From NCBI RefSeq assembly GCF_001305855.1, contig NZ_LIXZ01000014.1:40014-104013 (forward strand): a stretch of 64,000 bases of DNA. Direction: 5' to 3'. This document shows positions 57,283-64,000 of the stretch, piece by piece. The notes under the pieces are model-generated. The model was not told where the DNA came from and did not search any database. It saw nothing but the letters and a program-made list of their open reading frames with translations. The stretch's first letter is position 1; the number at the start of each line of letters is the position of its first letter. A program made the translations under genes and the position numbers. The DNA comes from Rossellomorea vietnamensis (GTDB taxonomy: Bacteria > Bacillota > Bacilli > Bacillales > Bacillaceae_B).

Positions 57283-58027
57283 ATTTCTTTTTGCACGCAA
57301 AGAAAATTCTCTCACTTTGATCTGACGGAGATTCTTCCGTAAAGTCCGCGTTGATATTCAACACATCGAATCCAGTAGTCTCGAGCCACTCCTTCACCAT
57401 AAGGATTGGATAGGTACGCTGTTTGTGAAGTTCCTCCACTCTCTCATACTGTCCCGTTTCCACATCTTCCACGAAAAAAGTAAGTTCATGTTCCACACTA
57501 TTGGGGACTTCACCGGGGAAGCAACCCCATATATAGGATACATGATCATCCGTAAGGGTAAAGGTTTGGTTCATGAATATCTGCGTCATTTTGTAAATGG
57601 AATGCACATCAAAAAGAAATAACCCTTCCTGCGTCAGATGATCATACACCTTTTTAAATGTGTTCTCCACGTCACTCTCGTCTTCAAGGTAATTCAATGA
57701 ATCACAAAAAATCGTGATGATATCGTATTCACCAAGGGAATCGAGTCTCGACATATCCTGTTGAAATAACTGGATGTGAACATCCTGTGCCGATGCCTTT
57801 TCCTGCGCGATGGTGAGCATGTCCTGAGACAGATCGACACCCGTCACATCGTATCCGTCACGCGCTAGCCTCAACGATAATTCACCTGTTCCACAAGCGA
57901 TGTCGAGGAGTCTTTTCCCTTGGATGGAATAACGTTCTGCCTGTCGGTTCACATACTCCAACCAGCCGTCGTATGGGACGTCCTGCATTAAATAATCGTA
58001 CACATAAGCAAAACGTTCATAACTCAT
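57281..58027 (-). CDS. yqeM: Class I SAM-dependent methyltransferase YqeM
   Basis: The 248-residue protein has the class I motif LLDIACGTGELS near residue 40, VTGVDLSQDML and IITIFCDSLNYL, which define the YqeM group. The substrate is unknown. Its start ATG touches the stop of rsfS (TAA then ATG), so the two are translated together, and conservation of this pairing hints at a ribosome-related target, though that is an inference. Confidence 0.9.
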   Translation of the reverse strand: MSYERFAYVYDYLMQDVPYDGWLEYVNRQAERYSIQGKRLLDIACGTGELSLRLARDGYDVTGVDLSQDMLTIAQEKASAQDVHIQLFQQDMSRLDSLGEYDIITIFCDSLNYLEDESDVENTFKKVYDHLTQEGLFLFDVHSIYKMTQIFMNQTFTLTDDHVSYIWGCFPGEVPNSVEHELTFFVEDVETGQYERVEELHKQRTYPILMVKEWLETTGFDVLNINADFTEESPSDQSERIFFACKKK

Positions 58028-58381
58028 TTAGAGGTTCTCACCTTGGCCGACTTCGACGAATGACGCGTCTCCCCATAAACGTTCAAGATTATAGTAACCT
58101 CTCTCCTCTTTATGGAACACATGAGCGACTACATCGCCTAAATCAACCAAAATCCAGCGTGCCTGGTCAAAGCCTTCCAGTCGTTTGACAGTGTACCCCT
58201 TTTCTTCTGCTGCGTCTTTCAATTCACGCGCGATCGCCTGTACCTGTTTGTCCGAGTTTCCGTGGCAGATCAGGAAATAATCCGCAATCAGCGAAACACC
58301 TTTCATATCCAATACAACAATATCCTCAGCTCGTTTATCATCGGCTGCTTTAAATGCTAATTCTACTAAATTTTGTTCCAT
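58028..58381 (-). CDS. rsfS: Ribosomal silencing factor RsfS
   Basis: The 117-residue RsfS/Iojap protein binds L14 and blocks joining of the 50S and 30S subunits when nutrients run short. Family motifs DIVVLDMKG, DYFLICHGNSD, GFDQARWILVDLGDVVAHVF (cited as WILVDLGDVV) are intact. AGGAGATGAAGG precedes the ATG. It follows yqeK by 4 bp. Confidence 0.95.
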   Translation of the reverse strand: MEQNLVELAFKAADDKRAEDIVVLDMKGVSLIADYFLICHGNSDKQVQAIARELKDAAEEKGYTVKRLEGFDQARWILVDLGDVVAHVFHKEERGYYNLERLWGDASFVEVGQGENL

Positions 58382-58385
58382 TCCT

Positions 58386-58952
58386 TCATCTCCTCTGATT
58401 TAATGTCAGTTCATTGTAAAAGCGAAATGTATCCGGATAGATCGCTTGATTTTTTTTCATCAAAAACATGATCGTATTCTGCAGAGCTTTAATGAGTGCA
58501 AGGTCCAAGGATTCCTTGGCAAGTTCCCTTACTTCCTCCACTCCCGGAAACCTGCGATTCGGCTCAATATAATCGGCTAAATAAACCACTTTGTTGAGTA
58601 CCGTCATCCCTTCTTTCCCGGAAGTATGGAAGCGGATGGCATTCAGGATATCCTGATCTTCAATCCCGATTTCACGTTCTACAAGTATTGCTCCCACAGG
58701 CGCATGCCATAACTCACTATTATAAAGCAACAGATCCTTTGAAAGATTCTCACTTTCAATGATCCCCTGCATTTCATCTTTATCCCGAAACTTTGCATAG
58801 TCATGAAAGATTGCGGCTGTTTCGGCCTTTTTTTCATCGGCTCCAAATCGTTTCGCAAGCTCGATGCTCGTCTCCATGACACCGCATGTATGAAGGTAAC
58901 GATGTTCAGTCAAATGCTTTTCAACTATCTCGAGCGCTTTTTCCCTATTCAT
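58386..58952 (-). CDS. yqeK: HD-domain hydrolase YqeK
   Basis: The 188-residue protein has HD-domain ligands in HRYLHTCGVM, FHDYAKF, LWHAPVGA and LADYIEPNR. YqeK proteins are di-iron enzymes that split diadenosine tetraphosphate symmetrically to ADP. AAGGAGGAG precedes the ATG, which overlaps nadD by 8 bp. The nadD-yqeK-rsfS-yqeM order is conserved in Bacilli. Confidence 0.94.
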   Translation of the reverse strand: MNREKALEIVEKHLTEHRYLHTCGVMETSIELAKRFGADEKKAETAAIFHDYAKFRDKDEMQGIIESENLSKDLLLYNSELWHAPVGAILVEREIGIEDQDILNAIRFHTSGKEGMTVLNKVVYLADYIEPNRRFPGVEEVRELAKESLDLALIKALQNTIMFLMKKNQAIYPDTFRFYNELTLNQRR

Positions 58953-59517
58953 ATAATTTCTCCTCCTTGATAAATCGGTACACGTCGTCCGGAACCAAAT
59001 AGCGAACGGATTGTCCTTTATTTACTGTGTCACGAATGTAAGAAGAAGAAAGATCGATTGCCGGCACTTCGATCAATTGGACGTTAAAGGAAGTCTCCTC
59101 GGAATAATCGGGACGATTCACCCCGATGAACGTCACCATATTCTGAAGCTCATCGATTTTATACCATTTCGGAAGATACTCGATCATATCCCCGCCTATG
59201 ATAAACGAAAATTCGGTGTTCTCTTCTCTTTCCATCAAAAGCTTGATGGTGTCATATGTGCAGGAGGCACCCTCTCGTTCCAATTCAATCCGTTCGATGG
59301 AAAAACGGGGGTGACCCTTGATGGCTGTCTCCAGCATTTGAAGGCGCTGGTCCACCGTTACCCTTTCATCCACCTGTTTGTGGGGCGGTACATGGTTAGG
59401 AAGAAAGCGGATTTCATCCAATTGTGCCTTTTCTAACACTTGCTCTGCAATGACCAAGTGACCCATATGGGGAGGATTGAATGTCCCTCCCAGAAGTCCA
59501 ACCTTTTTTTTCATCAT
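58945..59517 (-). CDS. nadD: Nicotinate-nucleotide adenylyltransferase
   Basis: The 190-residue enzyme joins nicotinate mononucleotide to AMP, giving deamido-NAD. The nucleotidyltransferase motifs GGTFNPPHMGHL near residue 10 and SSSYIRD near 160 are both present. The start is ATG ATG; the first, at 59517, has AAGGA 8 nt upstream. It follows yhbY by 11 bp. Confidence 0.96.
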   Translation of the reverse strand: MMKKKVGLLGGTFNPPHMGHLVIAEQVLEKAQLDEIRFLPNHVPPHKQVDERVTVDQRLQMLETAIKGHPRFSIERIELEREGASCTYDTIKLLMEREENTEFSFIIGGDMIEYLPKWYKIDELQNMVTFIGVNRPDYSEETSFNVQLIEVPAIDLSSSYIRDTVNKGQSVRYLVPDDVYRFIKEEKLYE

Positions 59518-59528
59518 CGTATCGGTCC

Positions 59529-59822
59529 TTATCTTGGCAGGATTAATTGCTTGTTTTCTTTCGATTCTTTGTAGAGGACAATGGTATTTCCGATGATCTG
59601 GACGATTTCAGCCCCTACACCTTCCGATAGCTCCTGTGCAACCTCAGATTTATCCATATCACAATTCTGAAGGATGCTGATTTTCATCAATTCCCTCGTT
59701 TCAATTGCTTCTCCGACCGTTTTGATCATATTATCGTTGACTCCGCCTTTTCCTACTTGAAAAACCGGATTTAAGTGATGTGCTTCTGAACGTAAAAATC
59801 TTTTTTGTTTACCTGTTAACAT
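59529..59822 (-). CDS. yhbY: YhbY-family RNA-binding protein
   Basis: The 97-residue CRS1-YhbY (CRM) domain protein has the GKGGVNDNMI loop that takes the place of the GxxG RNA-binding loop, and the basic start LTGKQKRFLRSEAH. It associates with pre-50S ribosomes. GGAGGTTAAC precedes the ATG, which lies 1 bp after the aroE stop. B. subtilis name yqeI. Confidence 0.94.
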   Translation of the reverse strand: MLTGKQKRFLRSEAHHLNPVFQVGKGGVNDNMIKTVGEAIETRELMKISILQNCDMDKSEVAQELSEGVGAEIVQIIGNTIVLYKESKENKQLILPR

Positions 59823-59823
59823 G

Positions 59824-60654
59824 TTAACCTCCTAGTTGTTGTAAAACGGTGTCCCTCATATTGGAATAGGACGGAAAGATTCCTGTCCACTTCTTAAATG
59901 AGAGGGCTCCCTGATAAACGAACATATCGAGTCCGTTTTGAGTCAGGGCACCTTTTTGTTTGGCCTGCTTCAGTATTGATGTTTCCAGCGGATTATAAAT
60001 GATATCCGTGACGATGCTTCCCTGCTTTAATTCATTGACCTTTATAGGACTGTCTTCAATATGAGGAAACATGCCGATGGACGTCGTCTGGATGATGACA
60101 TCATAGTGGTGCAATTGATTCTCGGCAGTTTCAAGGGTAAGGAACGAAGAATCCAGCGGAAACGGGCAGGCATCCATCATGTTCTCTGCTCTCCCCGGAG
60201 TCCGGTTGGTTACATCGATTCTCTTCACACCCGATGAGGCAAGTGTATAATAGATGGCCCTGGCTGCACCGCCGGCCCCGATGATCAGCATCGACTTGTT
60301 TAGAAGACGATCACCGGCTGCTTTCTTCAAGCCTTCAACAAATCCAAGACCGTCTGTATTATACCCGATCAGCTTCCCATTTTCATTTACAATCGTGTTG
60401 ACAGCACCAATGGCTTCTGCCAATGGATCGATCCCATCGAGAAGGGACATGACTTGTTCTTTATGAGGAACGGTCACATTCACTCCCTGAATTCCCAAGG
60501 CTTTGATTCCACGGATGGCCTCGGGCAGGTGCTCTTTCTTTACATGGAATCGAACATATTCAGCGTTAATTCCGTTATCTTTAAACGCGCCATTATGCAT
60601 CAGGGGAGACATTGAGTGAGCAATCGGGTCCCCTATCACACCATAAAGAGCCAC
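59824..60654 (-). CDS. aroE: Shikimate dehydrogenase
   Basis: The 276-residue NADP enzyme reduces 3-dehydroshikimate in the shikimate pathway. Substrate-binding GDPIAHSMSP, VTVPHKE with the catalytic Lys, and the nucleotide loop IIGAGGAARAI near residue 125 are present. The start is GTG with AGGAGGG upstream. Called aroD in B. subtilis. It lies between yqeH and yhbY, 10 bp after yqeH. Confidence 0.95.
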   Translation of the reverse strand: MALYGVIGDPIAHSMSPLMHNGAFKDNGINAEYVRFHVKKEHLPEAIRGIKALGIQGVNVTVPHKEQVMSLLDGIDPLAEAIGAVNTIVNENGKLIGYNTDGLGFVEGLKKAAGDRLLNKSMLIIGAGGAARAIYYTLASSGVKRIDVTNRTPGRAENMMDACPFPLDSSFLTLETAENQLHHYDVIIQTTSIGMFPHIEDSPIKVNELKQGSIVTDIIYNPLETSILKQAKQKGALTQNGLDMFVYQGALSFKKWTGIFPSYSNMRDTVLQQLGG

Positions 60655-60664
60655 AGAATCCCTC

Positions 60665-61765
60665 CTATATCAATGATTTTCTTAAGAAGACGCTGACACC
60701 TTTCGGGACGTGAGCGGCAATGGTCACTCCAGCATCATTGACGGTAATCCATCCCAAACCTGAGAAAACGATATCCGTTTTTGCTTCTTTGATCCTGAAC
60801 TCATGCCTCACAAGTGGAGGGAACGTATCCATATCGTCTTTTCTTGGTGGCTGCAATAATTCACCCGCATGATTTTTATAGAGTTCATCCGCCTTTTCAA
60901 TCTTCGTCCGATGGATGGACAGCTCGTTTGAGAAATAGCACGTAAACGGCTGACGCTCACCAGCCATGAAATCAAAACGGGCCAATCCGCCGAAGAACAA
61001 CGTTTGTTCCGGATTCAGCTGGAACGTCCTTGGCTTGATTTCTTTTTTAGGCGTAATGATTTTCAAATCCTGTTTATCTACAAAATGGGCCATCTGATGA
61101 TGATTGATGATGCCTGGTGTATCAATCAATGATTCTTCCTCATCAAGTGGAATTTGGATCATATCCAGAGTTGTACCAGGGAAGTGGGAAGTCGTGATGA
61201 CGTCCTGCTCACCTGAGACATGTTTGATGATGCGATTGATGAACGTGGATTTCCCTACGTTCGTACATCCGACCACGTAAACATCTTTTCCATTCCGATA
61301 TTCCTCGATCGCTTCGATCGCTTCTGAGATCCCCTGACCCTTGGCAGCACTCACCAATTGAACATCGATCGGTTTCAATCCCAGTTGACTTGCTTCGTGC
61401 TTCATCCAATGAATCAGCTTGGAATGTTTCACCGACTTAGGCAAAAGATCCACCTTGTTTCCTATCAGAAGGATCGGATTCGACCCGACGAACCTGTGGA
61501 GGCCCGGAAGCCAGCTTCCATTAAAGTCAAAGATGTCCACTACTTTCACTATAAGCCCTTCAGAGTCACCGAGCTCGTTCAATATCTTCAGGAAGTCATC
61601 ATCAGTCAACGGAACATCCTGGACCTCATTATAATGCTTTAATCTGAAACAGCGTTGGCAGATGATCTCTTCTTTTTGAAGAGCAGAAGGAGGCGCATAG
61701 CCCATGCCTTCTTTATTTTCCGTCTGAATTTCAACGCCACAACCTATACATACAACTTCACTCAC
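60665..61765 (-). CDS. yqeH: Circularly permuted ribosome-assembly GTPase YqeH
   Basis: The 366-residue protein has an N-terminal zinc finger (CIGCG and CQRCF), then G motifs in permuted order: G4 NKVDLLP, G1 GCTNVGKST, G3 DTPGI, as in the YlqF/YqeH group, and a C-terminal RNA-binding domain. It is needed for 30S assembly. The GTG at 61765 has GGAGG 7 nt upstream, overlaps the yqeG stop (GTGA) and gives exactly the B. subtilis length. Confidence 0.96.
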   Translation of the reverse strand: MSEVVCIGCGVEIQTENKEGMGYAPPSALQKEEIICQRCFRLKHYNEVQDVPLTDDDFLKILNELGDSEGLIVKVVDIFDFNGSWLPGLHRFVGSNPILLIGNKVDLLPKSVKHSKLIHWMKHEASQLGLKPIDVQLVSAAKGQGISEAIEAIEEYRNGKDVYVVGCTNVGKSTFINRIIKHVSGEQDVITTSHFPGTTLDMIQIPLDEEESLIDTPGIINHHQMAHFVDKQDLKIITPKKEIKPRTFQLNPEQTLFFGGLARFDFMAGERQPFTCYFSNELSIHRTKIEKADELYKNHAGELLQPPRKDDMDTFPPLVRHEFRIKEAKTDIVFSGLGWITVNDAGVTIAAHVPKGVSVFLRKSLI

Positions 61766-62283
61766 TTTTTGTCCTCCCACTCAAGCATGCCTTTACGCTT
61801 GAAAAACTTCATAATTCTGCGTTCTACCTGACGATTGAACTTAGTAAAGAAACCATCCGATTGAGCCACAGGTACGACCAGTATCGTATGAAAGCCGCTG
61901 CGGTTTCCACCTAATACGTCCGTTAATAGCTGATCGCCAATGACAACCGCCTCTTCCTTCTTTACGCCCATTTGTTTGATCGCTTTCTTAAAAGCACGGC
62001 CCATGGGCTTTCTGGCCTGAAAGATGAACGGAACACCCAAAGGTTCAGCGAATGCCCCCACGCGGTTTTTATTGTTGTTGGATACAATGGTCACAAGGAT
62101 CCCCTGTTCCTGCATGTCTTTAAACCACTGGATCAATTTAGGGGTGGCGTTCGGCCTGTCCCACTCCACCAACGTATTATCCAAGTCGGTAATGATTGCC
62201 TTGATCCCTTTTTCCTTAAGATGTCCCGGGGTGATAGTGAAAATATCCTGGACCTGCTCATTGGGTAAAAACTGCTTGATCAC
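61762..62283 (-). CDS. yqeG: HAD-family phosphatase YqeG
   Basis: The 173-residue protein has the HAD nucleophile motif DLDNTLVEWD near residue 34, VSNNN and a C-terminal GDQLLTDVLGGN. It is of the YqeG/PGP-phosphatase subtype; homologues act on phosphatidylglycerophosphate, but the Bacillus substrate is unproven. The GTG start at 62283 has GAGGTG 6 nt upstream. It heads the run yqeG-yqeH-aroE-yhbY-nadD-yqeK-rsfS-yqeM. Confidence 0.93.
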   Translation of the reverse strand: MIKQFLPNEQVQDIFTITPGHLKEKGIKAIITDLDNTLVEWDRPNATPKLIQWFKDMQEQGILVTIVSNNNKNRVGAFAEPLGVPFIFQARKPMGRAFKKAIKQMGVKKEEAVVIGDQLLTDVLGGNRSGFHTILVVPVAQSDGFFTKFNRQVERRIMKFFKRKGMLEWEDKK

Positions 62284-62719
62284 ATGCTACACCTCAAATT
62301 TCTTTATCGTTTATATGATGAACTGCTTTCGATATATTTTCATTAGAAGATATCGCGAAACGATTTCTATAGTATACCTTTAACCTATAACAGATTAATG
62401 ATAACCAATTTTACATACAGATTCAAAATAAATCATATATATTCTTGGAATTCCAAACATATTCTTATAAAAAATAAATATTTTTCGACAAATTTCCAGC
62501 TATCTTCATACTTGTGGATAACCTTATTCACATTATACAGAACACAAACTAGCTTTATTTACCAGTTATATACAAGTTAGTCACAACTTATCCACCATGA
62601 ACTGTGGATAACGGAACGCTTGTTCTAAAAAAATAATTTTGGTAAAGTTACATTATTACAAAAAACGTACTTACACTAAGTTTTGAATAAAAAGATGATG
62701 AGTAATGGAGGTGGCATTA
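62284..62719. other. Divergent control region between yqeG and sda
   Basis: This 436-bp AT-rich gap holds the DnaA-box cluster (62513-62611) and the sda promoter, perhaps TTGTTC at about 62620 and TAAAGT 17 bp on. It must also hold the yqeG promoter, which I could not define. No gene seen. Confidence 0.6.
62513..62611 (+). promoter_or_regulatory. DnaA-box cluster upstream of sda
   Basis: Boxes matching TTATNCACA: TGTGGATAA (62513-62521, reverse), TTATTCACA (62524-62532), TTATCCACC (62588-62596, one mismatch), TGTGGATAA (62603-62611, reverse). TTATATACA (62567-62575) and TTAGTCACA (62577-62585) are weaker. DnaA is known to control sda in B. subtilis. Confidence 0.9.
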
Positions 62720-62860
62720 ATGAGGAAATTATCGGACGAACTGTTGATTGATTCGTATTACAAAGCACTGGAGCTGAAACTCAATACAGAATTCATTCGC
62801 CTCATCGAAATGGAAATTCACCGTCGATCTCTTACAAATAAAATAAAAGCTACTTCGTAG
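62720..62860 (+). CDS. sda: Sporulation checkpoint protein Sda
   Basis: The 46-residue protein starts [19 protein letters not shown] and is the helical hairpin Sda, which binds the dimerisation domain of KinA (and KinB) and blocks the phosphorelay when replication is active or damaged. GGAGGTGG lies 6 nt before the ATG. The DnaA-box cluster upstream explains cell-cycle control. The C-terminus differs from B. subtilis in its last ten residues, as is common. The gene is followed directly by a terminator. Confidence 0.97.
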   Translation: MRKLSDELLIDSYYKALELKLNTEFIRLIEMEIHRRSLTNKIKATS

Positions 62861-62877
62861 AATACTAACATGAAACG

Positions 62878-62910
62878 GGACGGATTTATATAAAATCCGT
62901 CCTCTTTTTT
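62878..62910 (+). terminator. Terminator after sda
   Basis: GGACGGATTT pairs with AAATCCGTCC, with TCTTTTTT downstream. Confidence 0.92.
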
Positions 62911-63192
62911 ATGGAATATATGCTCTCTTGCCATTACACTTCAGAATACTGTCCCTCTGCCCTAAGGTGTAGGAGCTTGACCAGATCCATTACTCAATAA
63001 AAAAACGATTAACTTTAACAGTTTAATAAGTATATAATAAAATATAATTATATACTATATGAATAAGAATCTTTTTCACTGTATGAGGTTAACCCTCAAC
63101 GTTAGCCAGGTGAACGCGAACTCTGAAAGCGATATTTCAGCCACGAATCTTGTTCAACAGTGAGCAAACTTAAAAGAAGGAGTGAGTAATAA
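62911..63192 (+). promoter_or_regulatory. Promoter and structured leader of pssA
   Basis: TTAACA (63015-63020) and TAAAAT (63038-63043), 17 bp apart, predict a leader of about 143 nt. In it TCACTGT (63076-63082) can pair with ACAGTGA (63157-63163), closing a domain with two hairpins: TGAGG/CCTCA (63084-63098) and CTGAAA/TTTCAG (63123-63140). A direct repeat GAATCTT.TTCA occurs at 63067 and 63145. I do not match it to a known riboswitch class. Nothing notable lies in 62911-63010. Confidence 0.55.
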
Positions 63193-63732
63193 TTGTTTCT
63201 CTCCGGGGTACTCGATCATACATTCAAAAAGCTTAAAACTCAAACAGCCAACCTGATTACCCTTACGAATTTATCATTAGGTGGTTTTGCTATTATTTCC
63301 GTTCTTCATAACCAATTACATCTGAGCTTGATCCTCATTTTCATCGCTGCGTTGACCGACAGATTCGACGGACTGGTGGCAAGAAAGTTAAACATCGAGT
63401 CCGAGTTGGGAAAGCAGCTGGATTCCATGAGCGACATCATTTCCTTTGGGGTGGCCCCGGCAGTGTTAATGTATACCGCCGTCCTCAGCCAGTTTGACTT
63501 TCCCGGCATGTTCTTCACCATTTTATACTTGGCTTGTGGTGCTTACCGGTTGGCCCGCTTCAACATTTCAGAAAATGACGGCTATTTTACCGGCCTTCCC
63601 ATAACTGCAGCCGGTTGTTTACTGACCTTGAGCTATCTTGCCATCCCGTTTGTTTCGGGTGTGCTGATCGTGTGTATGACGATCACACTGGCTGTATTGA
63701 TGGTCAGCCCCTTTACATTAAAGAAAATGTAA
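63193..63732 (+). CDS. pssA: CDP-diacylglycerol-serine O-phosphatidyltransferase
   Basis: The 179-residue membrane enzyme makes phosphatidylserine, precursor of phosphatidylethanolamine. The CDP-alcohol phosphotransferase signature is complete: D..DG..AR at DRFDGLVARKLN and the following G...D...D at GKQLDSMSD (about residues 56-82). Six or so hydrophobic segments make up the rest. The TTG start has AAGGAG 10 nt upstream. psd does not follow; an IS3-family element begins 16 bp after the stop. Confidence 0.94.
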   Translation: MFLSGVLDHTFKKLKTQTANLITLTNLSLGGFAIISVLHNQLHLSLILIFIAALTDRFDGLVARKLNIESELGKQLDSMSDIISFGVAPAVLMYTAVLSQFDFPGMFFTILYLACGAYRLARFNISENDGYFTGLPITAAGCLLTLSYLAIPFVSGVLIVCMTITLAVLMVSPFTLKKM

Positions 63733-63748
63733 GGCACAAAAGAGGCCC

Positions 63749-64000
63749 TGTTGGTATCGACCCCCAAAAGTTAGAGTAGAAAACTAACTTTTGGGGGTGT
63801 TTTTATGGCTAAATATAGTGAGGAATTTAAACTAAAACTTGTCACCGAGTATCTGGATGGCCATCTTGGATATAAATCATTGGCGAAAAAATATAACCTA
63901 CCCTCTAAGACACCACTACAAGATTGGGTAAGAGCTTATAAAACACAAGGAATAGAAGGTATAAAGCGAAGAGAAATAAACAAAGCGTACTCTGTTCAAT
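63749..64000 (+). mobile_element. IS3-family element (IS150-like), left end, cut by window
   Basis: A TG-starting end (TGTTGGTATCGACCCCC, 63749-) with an internal inverted repeat CCCCCAAAAGTTA/TAACTTTTGGGGG (63770-63798) is followed by an orfA gene. Element ends, target duplication and orfB lie outside the window. Confidence 0.85.
63806..64000 (+). CDS. IS3-family transposase OrfA, 3' part missing
   Basis: The frame from ATG 63806 runs off the window after 65 codons. It starts MAKYSEEFKLKLVTEYLDG and carries a helix-turn-helix with GYKSLAKKYNLPSK and LQDWVRAYKTQG, typical of the IS150-group OrfA DNA-binding protein. In this family OrfA and OrfB are joined by -1 frameshifting to make the active transposase; the slip site and OrfB are beyond the edge. 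The ORF is intact so far. Confidence 0.9.

Noticed and set aside
62513..62611. DnaA-box cluster as a replication origin
   Set aside because: No dnaA, dnaN or AT-rich unwinding element in origin arrangement nearby; the position before sda explains the boxes.

Overview
The window is a 64 kb stretch of chromosome from an endospore-forming member of the Bacillaceae. This rests on gene content and order: spoIIP, gpr, yqfC/yqfD and sda (sporulation), comEA/EB/EC/ER (competence), sigA with dnaG, and a near-continuous match in order to the yqe-yqf region of Bacillus subtilis. The species cannot be fixed from sequence alone. Most genes read on the minus strand; the short plus-strand genes (yqfT, yqfQ, ispH, glyS, yqeW, rpsT, yqzM, comER, sda, pssA) sit between them. 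I see no rRNA, tRNA or CRISPR array.

Layout. 1-8.3 kb: zinc-transporter ATPase (cut by the window edge) with a Zur-like site, YitT-family membrane protein, yqfT, nfo, cshB, the repeat protein yqfQ, ispH, yqfO, trmK. 8.3-16.3 kb: cytochrome cccA, an acyl-CoA dehydrogenase and a membrane protein (not in this place in B. subtilis as I recall it), then sigA, dnaG, yqxD, ppsR and ccpN. 16.4-18.4 kb: T-box-controlled single-chain glyS facing the other way, followed by two tandem 125-bp structured repeats. 18.4-31.7 kb: recO, yqzL, era, cdd, dgkA, ybeY, pgpH, phoH, yqfD, yqfC, yqfB, floA, nfeD (sigma-W promoter), an intact ISL3-family insertion sequence, yqeY, rpsU. 32-36.2 kb: yqeW, deoC, a repeat-rich non-coding stretch and an alpha-glucosidase with twin operators. 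36.2-44.5 kb: the dnaK heat-shock operon hrcA-grpE-dnaK-dnaJ-prmA-rsmE-mtaB with CIRCE. 44.5-50.6 kb: hemW, lepA, yqxA, spoIIP, gpr. 50.7-57.2 kb: rpsT, holA, yqzM and the comE locus. 57.3-62.3 kb: yqeM, rsfS, yqeK, nadD, yhbY, aroE, yqeH, yqeG. 62.4-64 kb: a DnaA-box cluster driving sda, pssA with a long structured leader, and the left end of an IS3-family element.

How the genes fit together. The region is dominated by information-processing and cell-cycle functions (replication priming and clamp loading, sigma factor, ribosome assembly GTPases, translation factor LepA, tRNA and rRNA modification), with stress control (HrcA/CIRCE, sigma-W membrane microdomain genes) and developmental checkpoints (Sda, SpoIIP, GPR).

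Most unusual observations: yqxD and ccpN, about 1.5 kb apart, both lack any canonical in-frame start codon for their full-length conserved proteins; the tandem repeats behind glyS show compensatory changes in a helix; three variants of a GTTGATT...AATCAAC palindromic repeat also co-vary; both insertion sequences lie at or in terminators; rpsU and pssA have structured leaders that I cannot assign to a known class. I found no evidence for a wholly new multi-gene system.
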